Of a stretch of 64,000 bases of DNA, positions 49,409 to 60,484 are shown one piece after another. Source of the DNA: Cyathus striatus (taxonomy: Eukaryota > Basidiomycota > Agaricomycetes > Agaricales > Nidulariaceae). The DNA lies in the NCBI GenBank assembly GCA_025738555.1, contig JAOVFP010000008.1, positions 4,464,001 to 4,528,000 of the forward strand, in the 5' to 3' direction. Position numbers and translations under genes: made by a program. The notes beneath the pieces are model-generated. The model was not told where the DNA came from. It was given only the letters and a program-made list of their open reading frames with translations, and did no database searches. The stretch's first letter is position 1; each line of letters begins with the position of its first letter.

Positions 49409-52400
49409 ATGCGCCGCACTCCATCTAGAGCCCCTTCGCCCACTCCAACCGCTTTCTCAGGCATTTCAAACTACCGCACCGACTCATACAGGCCAACCCG
49501 CGACAACAATGCGCCCGCCGTCCCTCAGATCGATTACCGCCAGGTTTCAAGAACGCATTTCGATGAGCTCGGGAAATATCTTGCCGCATATCTCGCCAAA
49601 GGTATCTCGCCTCCTCTCTTTCTATTCTCCAATGTCTCTGTATCAATCGCTTCTCATCTCCAGCTCCTGCAAATTCTCGCTCCTCCGCACGACAAAAGCT
49701 CACCCGCCTCACCATTCAACAATTTCACGAACTTTCCACGGATGTATACGATGAATTGGTCAGAAGAAAAAATGAGCAGGAAGGCATGCTCTTCCCTTTG
49801 TAACCCGCTTCTCCACCATACTTAATTTATAAGCTTTCAGTGCCATTTCTCCCCGTTCGCGAAGAATTTCACCCCAAACGCAATCAAGCTCGACAGAAGC
49901 TTGCCACTCTGCCTGCAACCCGTTTTGAAGATCTTTCAAGCGATGTCTATTTTGAACTATCCCGCCGTTATCCAGAGTTTAAAGAAGACGTATGTCACCT
50001 ATCGCCTTCCTTTTTACTTCTATTTCATTAAAGTTTCCCCTATTTACGACAGCCATCTGCCGGAAGAACTTCCAGCAATTCCAACTATGATGACCGTCCA
50101 GCACCCGATTTCCCTGCCAACTCTCCTCCCCGCCAGACCTCCTCTCGAACCTCAGGGCGTCTTTCAGTAGACCGACCCTCTGACAGTGGTTACAGTACCG
50201 GTGTATCCGCTCGCCGGCCTTCAGATGATAGACGCAGACCCAGTGAAGACTTTATGTCCGGTCGCAGAAGTCAGGAATCGAGTCGTCGAGGGGACGGTGC
50301 AAGGTCAGGTGATGATAGCTTCTCACCCAATATGCCCCCCGTAGGCTCTTCACGAAGAAAGCCATCCCAAGACATCGCCCGCAGGGATACGCTCGAACGG
50401 CCGGAGTATGGGCGTCGTCCAAGTGCTGCCGGCAGCATGAGCCAAGCCAGTGACAGCACTATGACTGTCAACCCTACCCAGAGCACCACCGCGACCAGTG
50501 CAATGATTATTCCTACCAAGAGTACCATCGAAGAGGAATATATCGAAGTTCCATATGGAAGGGAAGGGAGGGAAAGTGGTATATCGGCAGTCGACGACCG
50601 AGAGAGAAGCGGTGATCTAAGTCGCGACGCAAGTCTTGAAGACCGCGAGATGGATAGTGCAAGCGACTATCCAAGTCCTTTAAGCCCTCGAAGTCCACCA
50701 GCAGGTTTGAGTGGGCTAAGCGCAAGACTCGGAGGAAGATCCATGGATGATGACGACGACGATACTCCCATCGGTGCCAGTAACCGCAGTGGAGAAGATT
50801 ATTATGACAAATTCGGACGCTCTTCTGTTAATTCTGACCGGTCCATGTCGGGTGCTACGAGAATGAATAATGGGCGCGCAAGCGTATCCGAAGATCAAGA
50901 GAAATTGCGACGAGACTACGAATACAAGATTGCTACAATACAAACGCAGGTAACAACACTACAACGTGAATTGGGAGATAAGAAAGAGACGGAGAAAAAG
51001 TGGAAGGAAAGCGAAGCTCGGGTGAGGCAACTGGAGGAGGAATTGGTTGGCATTAGACGGGTGAGCAGTTTAACGATGTTTCTCTAACTCAGTAGTTTGA
51101 CATTGCATGGATCATCAGCGTGCCGAAGAACAAAGTACCCAGATGCTCTCATTGCAGAAGGAACTGGAAGAAGTTCGTGAGTCTCGTCAGCGTGAGAAAG
51201 AGCGTGACGCTCGCCGCGCACAGCAAGATGAGGAAGAGCTACAAATCCTACGTGACAGATGCGAAAAGTTGGATGAGGAAAGAGAAAATCGAATGGTCGA
51301 TGTACACATCTCATTTGTGCTTGGTATTCAAAGTTGGCTGACTTTCTCCTTAGGTGGCTGCCGACGAACAGTTGCAGTCTCAACTGGATAGTCTGATCAC
51401 GGAGCTCGATGATCTTTCCCGCAGATACGACGAACTGATGACATCCAGGGATTCTGATCTCATGGTTATTCGTAATCTCGACAATCAGCTCAAAGAGTAC
51501 AAGCGGAAGTACGAACAAGCGAAGACGGAGCTTCGGAATGTCAAGGGTAAGTTCGTGTATCGTTGTTTTTTTAATAGATATTCCGTCTCATTTTTGCTCC
51601 CTCTTTATAAGCTACATCGCAATTATTCGTACAGGGTCCTAAAATCGACAAAGGGATCGCAGAGGATCAACTACCGGTTTCGTCAGATGGTGGCATCCTT
51701 GATGTTCACGTAACAGCATTCTTGTCTGCAATCGATGGCCTTCTTACCGCTGGCCGATCGAACTCCCCGACGCGGGTATTGATTCCCATGAAGGCTGTCG
51801 TAAACGCAGTCACGAACATTATCGAGGATGTTCGCGCGTTTGAGAGACGCCCTCAACGAGATAGATCCGATGTTGACTCGGAGGTTCTGAAGGCCTTACG
51901 TGTGCGAGCAGATTCTACGCTCGCCAATCTCGCTACTGCTGCTAAGACTCATGCCACAAGTTCAGCAATGTCTCCAGTTAGCTTATTGGATGCCGCGGCT
52001 AGCCACTTGTCGGCGACGATCACTGAACTTGGAAGGACACTTTGCATACGCCGAGCTACGAAGGCTGAGCTTGAACAGTTCTCGTATCATTCCTCAACGC
52101 CGTCTGCCACTGCAACGAATGGTTTCATGCCTTCTCTCCGTTCTGTCGATGAATCTCGATCATCACACCAGCGTAAAGCTAGTCAAGGTTCCATTTCGAG
52201 TCGTGGAGGACGGTTCTCGGAGTCTCCCAGCTCGCCTCCTAATCGTGTTTATACTCGCCGACCACCGTCTGAAAACTCCAGTTCAGAACAGACGAACTCT
52301 CCACCACCCATTTTTGATCTTTCCGGGTCTACTGGCATGGTCAGCGATGATTCTGCACCACCAGATACATCCGAAGACGCCTGGTCTGAGCTGAAGGTAT

Positions 52401-52773
52401 AGGTCCTACTATATTTGTATTCGATGCCGACTCTGATGATTCCTTCTAGCCGTATTTAGAAGCACAGACCGAAGCAATCGTATATGCCATTCAAAATGTG
52501 CTGTCAGGGGTCCGAAACCCCACACCTCCTCCGACTCTAATGGAAAACCTAACTCAAATTATTACGATCGTGTCAAGTATTGTTGCGGTATGCAATGATA
52601 ATCTCCCGCCTGCATCATCTCAGCAAGGGAGTGAGATTTTGCGAGAGCTCAGTGAGCACGCAAATAAATTAAGCGAAGTACAGGCGCTGGAAGTCACGAA
52701 GGAAACGCGGCAAATTATGGCGAAGTCGAGCTTTGCCATTGCCAATGCAATGAAAGGACTAATGAAATTGTAG
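49409..52773 (+). CDS. SPA2: polarisome scaffold Spa2-like
   Basis: Scaffold of the polarisome at hyphal tips, linking formin, MAP-kinase modules and Rho signalling. The start MRRTPSRAPSPTPTAFSGIS leads to two Spa2 homology (GIT/SHD) repeats: RQKLTRLTIQQFHELSTDVY, DELVRR and ARQKLATLPATRFEDLSSDV, YFELSRRYPEF. A Ser/Arg-rich disordered region (50160-50880) follows. A coiled coil then runs from DQEKLRRDYEYKIATIQTQV through RERDARRAQQDEEELQILRD to LDNQLKEYKRKYEQAKTELR. The C-terminal domain carries AFLSAIDGLLTAGRSNSPTR, AIVYAIQNVLSGVR and NAMKGLMKL. About six introns; roughly 950 residues. Together with Rho2 in this window it represents tip growth, but the two genes are far apart and not co-oriented. 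Confidence 0.92.
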
Positions 52774-53934
52774 TTACTATTAGGCTGAAGTTTTTGTCTT
52801 CAATTCTCGTTCGGCATTTATTTTCACATACTGTTTAGCTACCTAGATACCCATATCCTTTACACAATTTCTTCACGTCTCGATTCTCGAATACTTACAT
52901 TCAAGGTTAAGTTAACACGTTGGCTTGGCTCTGCTTGGCTTACAACGAATTTTGTCATGTGCTGATCATGAGATTGAGAAGCAGTAAGAAGCCTTATTTG
53001 GGTAGGTTTGGGTCTAACTGGTCGATTATATAATCTAGAAACTCGTTGATGAATTTGTTCACGTGACTTAAGCACGCAATGAGCACGCCATCGACTGAAG
53101 CGGCGAGATATATAGAGTGCAAAGAGTCGAATACAAAATAGTTTTCTTTCCATTTTCCGCTCTTTAACCAACCATCTCCGTGCTGCTTCATCTACTTCGA
53201 GATGCTCTGCTTGTTCTAGCTTCAAGGTGCACTCAAGTTATGCTGAAACCGCACTGCTGTCTGATTTGCTTTCCCATGGTCATTTTATCTAGTAGTATCG
53301 CTTACTTCCCCGCTCAACGACCTCTTCCTCGCAGTGTTACTAGCTACGTGGCTCCTGTACACAACTATTCCTCAACCAATTGCTGCGCTTCCCGTGGATC
53401 TGGACCCCTGTTTCCTTTATCGTCGCCTCTCCATTCTCTTCGTCAACCCTGCTGCCTTTTACTTCACATCATCCTGCACTATCTCGCTTTGAAGTGCCAC
53501 GTCGCTCCGCATGTTATCTACTTCCGATCATTCGTCTTACCGGTACTCTTATGACGTTCTATCGAAATTTCTGATCAATCATGTCGCACTTGGACCCCTG
53601 TCGCCGCCTTCTCAGCTTCAGCTGTGCATTTCCGGATCCTACCGTCGCCACCAACTTCGCTCCCTTTGGTTTCATCATGTGTACAGTCTTAACATCCGCT
53701 ATGGGTTTAATCATTTCCCATTACCAATTTCTTGTCGTTATCATCGCGTGTTTGATTCTTCAACAATGAGGTTTGTGGGGTCCCTGAGCTTTCATCTAGT
53801 GTTCGTTTGTGTTCCGAATTTATTTAATCTTACACTTGTTATCCCTTACCTCTATAAAAGCCGCTGCGTTTTTACTTCCTATCCACTCAGGCGTTCTTAA
53901 GGACTTACTTTGGAGCATACCTTCAATTACTGCT
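52774..53934. other. long intergenic stretch, upstream of Egt1-like gene
   Basis: About 1.16 kb with no supported gene. Several frames on both strands (52860-53225 minus, 53180-53554 and 53511-53900 plus) lack family features and look like pyrimidine-rich leader sequence. I searched this region for an EgtD-type methyltransferase sequence and found none. Confidence 0.5.
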
Positions 53935-56243
53935 ATGTGTGCATCCCCTGCCTCATCTTCGTCATCTTCTCCTTCTAGCTCAAACCGTGATCTGTCGGAG
54001 TCGAGGGCCACTACGCCTTCTTCAGAGATCGCCTCGAGTTACGGCTACAAATGCATTTTTATTCCAACTGCCTCTTGTAGTGCTTCTGTTCTTGCTTCAG
54101 CTTTTGAAAAACATGCGAAGGATGGGATTTTGAGGGTCGTCTTCGCTAACGATTCATACGACATACATGCAGCGTATTGTTATGAGCAATTAACGTCCTG
54201 TGAAGGATACTTCACAATGATTCTCGCTCAGAGCGCTTATAGTACAGTAAGCTGGCTCTCAAAATCTCAAAATCATTTTAATGACCGTTCTCCAGGATAT
54301 CGTACAGCTACTCTCTGAGCCCGTTCAAGCTAATCACCTACTACTCATTTCAAAAGTATCCCTTCGTTCTATCTACTGCACCGCTGTAGACTCTGGCAAA
54401 TGTACCCTTCACATCTTGGAGAAACCCAAATTTGCGTTCTTGCCCTTGTCCTTCACGCCTTCTTTCACAACTACCAAGCCATATGCAATGCCGGAGACTG
54501 GCAATATTCCCACCCCCGAGGAGTGGCAAAATCTTTGGTCTGCATGGGACCTGATTACCTTAGGCATGATTCCACAAGGAATGCTTCACCAGAAGCCTAT
54601 CGATTTAAGGCACAAGTGTCTCTTTTACATTGGTCACATTCCAACGTATGTCGCAGCGCTATGTTCTCGCTCCTTCCAAGCTGATGTGTCCAAGATTTCT
54701 GGATATGTTACTTTCAAAGGCCATCGGAGGGTCGCCTACCGAGCCAAGATACTTTTGGAATATCTTCGAGGTGTGTTGTTACTGATGTGCACATATTCAG
54801 CACTTGAACTTCTTACCTAGAGAGGTATTGATCCTCATGTTGATGATCCAGAACATTGTCATGTTAGTTTCATTGTCTTACGTTAACTTTCATATTCTTT
54901 ACATTTATTGAAACACAATATTAGAGTCACTCTGAAGTGCCAGATAAGGATGAAGATTGGCCAACTATTGACACCATTATCAAGTTTCGTAATGGTGTAC
55001 GACAACGCTTGATGAACCTTTACGAGGATATGCGAAATGGACAGCAGATTTTGACTAGAAATATTGCACGCACCTTGGTCATGACTATTGAACATGAGGG
55101 TTGGCATATCGAGGTATAGCATTTTTATGTATGTAAATTCATGTGGGCTTACGTGAAACATAGACATTGTTGTACATGCTCATACAGCGAGCAGGCACAG
55201 GCACACTCCCGCCACCTGGTTTTGCTGTACCCATGTGGGATGCTCTTTCTGAGCAGTGGGATGCAGCACCATCTCCGTCTACTTCTTGCGTTGTTGTGGG
55301 CCCTGCTACTGTTACACTAGGACACGATGATTGCGAAGGGGAGGATTATTTACCTGAGAATGAGGCCAACATTGGTAAACGTATCTTTGGGTGGGATAAT
55401 GAAAGCCCTGCTCGTACAGTAGATGTTCATGCTTTTAGGGCAGAATGGCGCCCCGTGACTAATGGCGAGTATTTGGCCTTCTTAAGGGGAAGGGGTAAAG
55501 TACTATGCAGCACACCTAAAAGCTGGGTAGAGAAGATGGAGATGTTAAAGTAAGTAAGTTTACCTGGTCAACAAATACTTTTGGAATTAACGCCCACATT
55601 CAGGTGCGCACTATGTATGGCTTAATCCCCATGAATATAGCCCAGCACTGGCCTGTATTAACTTCTTATGACGACCTTGCTGCATATGCGACTGTCAAAG
55701 GTGGCCGGTTACCTACTGAACCAGAGCTACGACTCTTTTTGGACACCTATGAAGTCGGATACGAAGGAGGAGCAAATACAGGCTTTAGGAACTGGCATCC
55801 TATTCCGTAAGCAATTTTGTTACACTTGTGAGTATCATACCTAACTTATTCATGAAGAGCAACAACTGGTCTTGAAGTACATGGGGGAAAGGGTTCAAAT
55901 GGTGGTATTTGGGAATGGACGTCTACTCCATTTGACGGTCACAATGGTTTGTCGCCAACTGAACTGTTCACAGGGTAAGTTAAAGCAGCGCCACTTTACA
56001 TTGACGGTTCTTATCAACTGTCCTCTCATTAGGTACTCGACGGACTTCTTTGATACTAAGCATCATGTAGTGGTATGTTATCACTAATTCATAAACAGTC
56101 GAATCTTGTAACGAAATTACTCTCAGCTGGGAGCTTCATATGCAACTATACCTCGCCTAGCCGGACGTAGGACGGTCAGAAACTTTTACCAACACAACTA
56201 TCCATATCCATGGGTTGGGGCACGAATTATGTATGACATTTAA
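53935..56243 (+). CDS. Egt1-like sulfoxide synthase (DinB + FGE-sulfatase) lacking methyltransferase domain
   Basis: C-terminal half of Egt1, the iron-dependent enzyme that joins cysteine to trimethylhistidine in ergothioneine synthesis. From about residue 190 it reads EEWQNLWSAWDLITLGMIPQ, HKCLFYIGHIPTFLDIHLS, IFERGIDPHVDDPEHCHSHS-like and EHEGWHIETLLYMLIQR; the last holds the HxxxHxE iron site. The FGE-sulfatase part shows FRAEWRPVTNGEYLAFL, MYGLIPMNIAQHWPVLTSYD, YATVKGGRLPTEPELRLFLD, YEGGANTGFRNWHPIPATTG and TPRLAGRRTVRNFYQHNYP-like ends. The first 180 residues (Ser-rich start, then YGYKCIFIPTASCSASVLAS) show no methyltransferase motif. About eight introns. A full Egt1 may exist elsewhere in the genome; this copy may use a separate methyltransferase or a different thiol. 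Confidence 0.82.
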
Positions 56244-56338
56244 AAAATGTTGTAGTTAATATATTGCTTCTGTATGTATATATAACATAGATTTCATTAC
56301 CAAAAAAAACTGTAAATAATTGCTTGTAAGTTGCCATG

Positions 56339-57422
56339 CTAAGAAGAATCTAGTAAAAATCTCCATAACCCAAAGAGGACATTGACCAAGAAGCCCACAA
56401 CCAATCCCATTTGCGTCGGTCGCCTACGTTGAATAACTGTCAGATGAATTAAAATGAAGGGAGAAGTACTAACGAAAACACAACATTTGCAGTAGGTTCT
56501 TGCTCATTTTCGTCATCCCAAAATACTGCAGGCTTCTGACTCCGCATGAAGAAGAATGGCAATAATGGAAAGAAAAATCCAAGTAAAACACCTTGGAGAA
56601 CAGATGAATTGGATGATGACGATAACTGGGATAATGAAGCTGTCCCTGCATTATCCATGGAATCTATCCACTGCTCTTCAAGTGCTCTTGCGTGCTCGTC
56701 ATCTAGCGTCCAAGTTAATGCTAAATTATACAGAATATCAACAAAAACGTACATTCATCTTCGGTTTCAAACTCAACGTCAAGATAATTCGCTGCAGATT
56801 GGTTATGAAACTGCCGACGGAAATTGGCGATGTCTTCCTGAGAGAACCCAACGGCTGCAAGTCGGTCGAAGCCTCGCGGTGGTTGAAGTTGCACAACCTT
56901 GCGCAACAATTCAATACTGGGTAAACGGGGTGAGACACGAAACGAGAAATACCTGTCTCCCCTCGTCGTTGTCTTCTTTTCCTGGTTCAATCTGAGGTCC
57001 AACAGAGCAATGTATCCAAGTAGTGGAGCTCTTAGCTGCATGCTGTCCGTTGTCCTCAATGGCCCGCTGCTGACGCTCCTCGAGGGATTCAAGCCAGGAA
57101 TAAAGGTATGTCCCATCTGTAAGGAGTCTTCCGGATTGAATTAGCCTTAATCGCCGGTTCTTAAGTTCTGGTCGAGCGTCACGAATCTAATAGTGAGACG
57201 TGAGGAACAACCCAACAGAATATTGGCGCATAAACATACATGTTTCTTGACATCGCGAACAGAGTCCTGCTTTTGTATTGACAGAACAAGGTCCGGTATG
57301 CCTTCGGTAAACCTAACAATGAGATTTCTGCTTTCAGAAGGCCCAATCTCTGAAGTAGTAGATTCGACGTCAGGTAGCGTTTCCACAGCTCGTTGCTTTC
57401 CTTTGGCCTTGTCGCTGAGCAT
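56339..57422 (-). CDS. DSC3: Dsc E3 ubiquitin ligase complex subunit 3 (DUF2407)
   Basis: Subunit of the Golgi/endosome Dsc ubiquitin ligase that activates SREBP-type factors and degrades orphan membrane proteins. The start MLSDKAKGKQRAVETLPDVE leads into a ubiquitin-like fold: NLIVRFTEGIPDLVLSIQKQ, then IRDARPELKNRRLRLIQSGR, LLTDGTYLYSWLES. The DUF2407 C-terminal part reads QPPRGFDRLAAVGFSQEDIA, NFRRQFH, then EEQWIDSMDN. Two hydrophobic segments follow (LQGVLLGFFFPLLPFFFM and MGLVVGFLVNVLFGLWRFLL), so the protein is membrane-anchored at its C-terminus. About five introns. The gene is convergent with the Egt1-like gene, leaving 95 bp between stops. Confidence 0.88.
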
Positions 57423-57720
57423 TTACTGTATTTAAGTCGATTATAACGATAGTGCGTACAGCTAAGTTCCAGTAGATGGTTAGTAATGCTCACTGCTTAG
57501 ACTTGTTAGTAAGACCATCATATAATTGTTACGGGTAACCAGCTACAACTCCACTTGCCTGATGCAACTTGTCACGTCACGTGACAGACCGTGACTTTGT
57601 CAGTAGCTTTAAGTTTAAGTAATTTAAGTACATGTTTGACTTTAATTTGACTTATCCCATTACACTGCTACTAAGTAAGGCTGTATCCAATACTAGTTAC
57701 CATTTACATATTTTACTTTG
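57423..57720. promoter_or_regulatory. DSC3 upstream region with GTCACGTGAC palindrome
   Basis: A perfect GTCACGTGAC palindrome lies at 57576-57585, about 155 bp before the DSC3 start. Both neighbours are on the minus strand. No gene is seen. Confidence 0.5.
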
Positions 57721-59136
57721 CTATTTTCCACTAGACTGCTTTTTAGGTTGTTTCTTACCCTTGAAGAACCCCGGCAAGTGCTTGGCTTTATTTTGAGCCT
57801 TTGGCAGCATGACAGCAGCAAACGGGATAGTGGGGATTTTCTTTCCGAAAGGTCCGAAGGAAACACGAAGATCTTTAACTTCGCCATCAGCTTCATTATA
57901 GACCAGGCCATGGACATAAACTTCTACATCCTTTTCCTTGTCTTTCTTATCCCTCTTGTCTTTCTTACCGTTCTTTTCATAAACCTGTAAAAGATTTAAG
58001 TCTTTCGATTTTGGTAACTTTTCCACTACAGAGTATGTACCTTAGCCAAATAGCTCTCTTTCTGTAGGCGTCTGACGCTAGCCTTCACATTTTCTTCAAT
58101 GACAGCTTTAAACCCAGCTAAATAACTTTATTCGGCTGAGACATTGCAGATAGATGAAGAAACCCTACCGTCGTCGGCTTTCAAAGCTACTCTGGTTTGA
58201 TCCTTCTGTCCTCGATGAGCCTTTCTCGAGTTTCTAAGGTTCTTGATCTCGGCCCTATTCATATTCAATGTATATAGCTAAGTCTTAGAAGCAGGATGCT
58301 GACCTTCTGGACTTCAAGAACATCTCTGTGATAGGTCTAACCCATTTTTCTATGACATTTGCTGGCTTTTTAGATGCGGCGATGGCGATCTCTACACTCT
58401 TGCATCCGTAGTGACCCAAAACAATGATATGTTTTACACCAAGATTTTCTACTGCATACGTTACTGCCGCATCACTGTTTGTCACTGTCAATCTACATGA
58501 AAAGAAATGCTGACTGGGAACACAACGTACACATTTGCATCCTTGCCAAAATATTGATTAGCGATGGTATTTTGAGAAATCATCGATCCGACTGGAGCCT
58601 TAAAAATGGTGTCGGCGCTCAGCCTGTGTGATGATTAAAACCAGGATACTGGATAAGTATGTGAAATATATTTCCTACAGGTTATCCGAGCAGCCTAGGA
58701 ACATAAAGGAAGGTTCTATGTCATAAATACTTAGTGATATTGTTATATACAGTAGATTCTACATATACTTACGCTGTGATATTGATTTGGCCGCAGCTGT
58801 CTTGTTATCTGTGCGGAATTTTTGATTCCCATCAAACAATGGCTGTAGCGACGTTACATTGGATGCAGGTATTGATGTAGGTTTCAGCGTCAAAGTAGTG
58901 CTCGTGGATGTGATTCGGGATGAGCTGGTTGGTTTTGCAGAAGCGGTTAGTTTCGCAGAGGATGTACTCGTCGACTTCGTAGTAGAGGAGGTGCTGGTTG
59001 GCTTCGTGGAAGACATGCTAGTTTGGCTGGCAGAAGTAGTTGAACTCGACGGCTTTGTATTTGCCCGCCGTTCCAGAGGGTGAGCATAAATAGCTGAGAT
59101 AAAAAACAGCAAAATTAGGGATTTTCTGAACCACAT
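57721..59136 (-). CDS. secreted beta-carbonic-anhydrase-like protein with altered active site
   Basis: Beta-type carbonic anhydrases hydrate CO2 to bicarbonate at a Zn held by Cys-His-Cys. A signal peptide MWFRKSLILLFFISAIYAHP is followed by a Ser/Thr-rich stalk (about residues 27-95). The domain has LFDGNQKFRTDNKTAAAK, PSFMFLGCSDN then LLSADTIFKAPVGSMIS, NTIANQYFGKDANV, TNSDAAVTYAVENLGVKHII and LGHYGCKSVEIAIAASK. The metal ligands Cys, His and Cys are present. The CxDSR motif is read across an intron as C-S-D-N-L, so the catalytic-dyad Arg is replaced by Leu, and the usual RN before IAN is QNT. The C-terminus is lysine-rich (KNGKKDKRDKKDKEKDVEVY, GKKQPKKQSSGK). About six introns. It may be inactive or a CO2/Zn-binding relative. 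Confidence 0.82.
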
Positions 59137-60484
59137 GTCGTTGTACTTGTGAACAGTTCACGGTGAATGCAGGCACCAGGCCTTAGTACTTGTCGACGAA
59201 CCAGCGTCTGCTGAGAAAGTCCTTGCAATTATTGGAGCCATTTTCATGCTCTTATAGCGTTATGAGTTGTCAGATGCGGTAACGGGGTAAGTGGCGATGA
59301 TAATAGAAACGTGATGAGATCAGATGGACCCAGTGGCAGTACTACTGAGTAACTGAGACCCAGTTTCATTCAACCGAGCGCCGTCAAAATCCAAAACTAT
59401 CAAGAAATGATGTGCAGTTTGTGCAAGTCAAACTTGAGGACTTTCTTGTTGCTTTCTTGGCTTTATAACTGGCAGTTTTCTTTCTTTTTTTTAAATTCTG
59501 TATTTTATGTTGGTTATACGGGAAACATACTTTCTCACCAACAGATTTTCGAACTCCTTTCTATCCATCTATTGTGATCTTTGTGGTCTATCTACAATAG
59601 ATTCTTACGGGAAGGTATCCGGTGTAGCGTCTACCCTATAGTAAGTAAAGTCCCAAGCGAAGTAGGATAAGCTCGCTGTACATACTGCAAGTTGTCACCT
59701 TCGGAATCGATAAATATATAAAGGGAGAGCAGTGTCTTTACTGCTTTTGGAAATTTTCGTCCGTTTTTTGTAAGGGTACCTCGACGTCCCATGCACCTTT
59801 CCTACAGTTTCTCACATTCGTGTGGTCTCGGTGCACAGGCTATCGACATTCTCCACTGGGGGTTTCGGAGACTTGATTGCAGACTGAGATTGATAAAATG
59901 GGAAATGTCGGCGAGGGTAAGAGCGAAAAATTGACTATGATTTTCAAGGCCCTTGCGGATGCACAGGCTATCCAGCGTGTACCGTGCACCTTTCCTGGCA
60001 CTTAGCCTCACTTAGCCTCCTGTACACGGGCTATCGACACTCTTCACCGAAGGTTTAGGAGAACTTTTCTGCAAACTGAAATTGATGAAATGAAAAATGT
60101 CGGCGAGAATAAGAGAGCCTCCTGTGCACGGGCTATTGACACTCTTCAAGAGAACTTTACAGCAGACTGACAGATAAAATAAGAAATGTCGGCGATGGTA
60201 AGAGCCAAAATTGGATATTAGAGTCAAATAAATATAATAACTTTAAGTATGATTGAAGTACATACTTACTTTACTCAATTGGGCTTACGTAAGGCAGCAC
60301 CGTGGCACAATAGCTTGTTCGTAGAAATACATGTATTTATCTAATGATGCAAATAAATATTATCGAATGAGGATGGAAAATAGTTACTCCAAAAATCCAA
60401 GCGGTATCTACTTCGGACGTAGACTGCAACAGTCAACAGTTGCTGGGTTTAAAATGAGGGCAAAGATACCGAAAAATAAAGACG
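59137..60484. other. intergenic with degenerate repeat block
   Basis: No supported gene. A TATATAAAG on the plus strand (about 59713-59721) precedes a block of diverged repeat copies at 59831-60210. Short minus-strand frames inside this block derive from the repeat. A small inverted repeat ATCTATTGT/ACAATAGAT lies near 59568-59602. Confidence 0.55.
59831..60210. repeat. three degenerate copies of a ~90-115-bp repeat
   Basis: Copies start at about 59831, 60017 and 60117. Each begins GTGCACGGGCTATCGACA or a close variant (GTGCACAGG, TGTACACGG), continues through TTCTGCAAACTGAAATTGAT-like sequence and ends AAATGTCGGCGAGGGTAAGA or a variant. A short partial copy (GATGCACAGGCTATCC) is at about 59960. 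Unit lengths differ by internal deletions. The source is unknown; a decayed mobile element or tandem array is possible. Confidence 0.65.

Noticed and set aside
52860..53225. Minus-strand ORF downstream of SPA2
   Set aside because: No domain, promoter or splice evidence; composition is like surrounding noncoding DNA.
53180..53900. Plus-strand frames as the missing methyltransferase part of the Egt1-like gene
   Set aside because: None shows EgtD-type or other SAM-binding motifs; the sequence is pyrimidine-rich and leader-like.
59802..60227. Small minus-strand ORFs with SPCTGG motifs
   Set aside because: They are products of the degenerate DNA repeat block.
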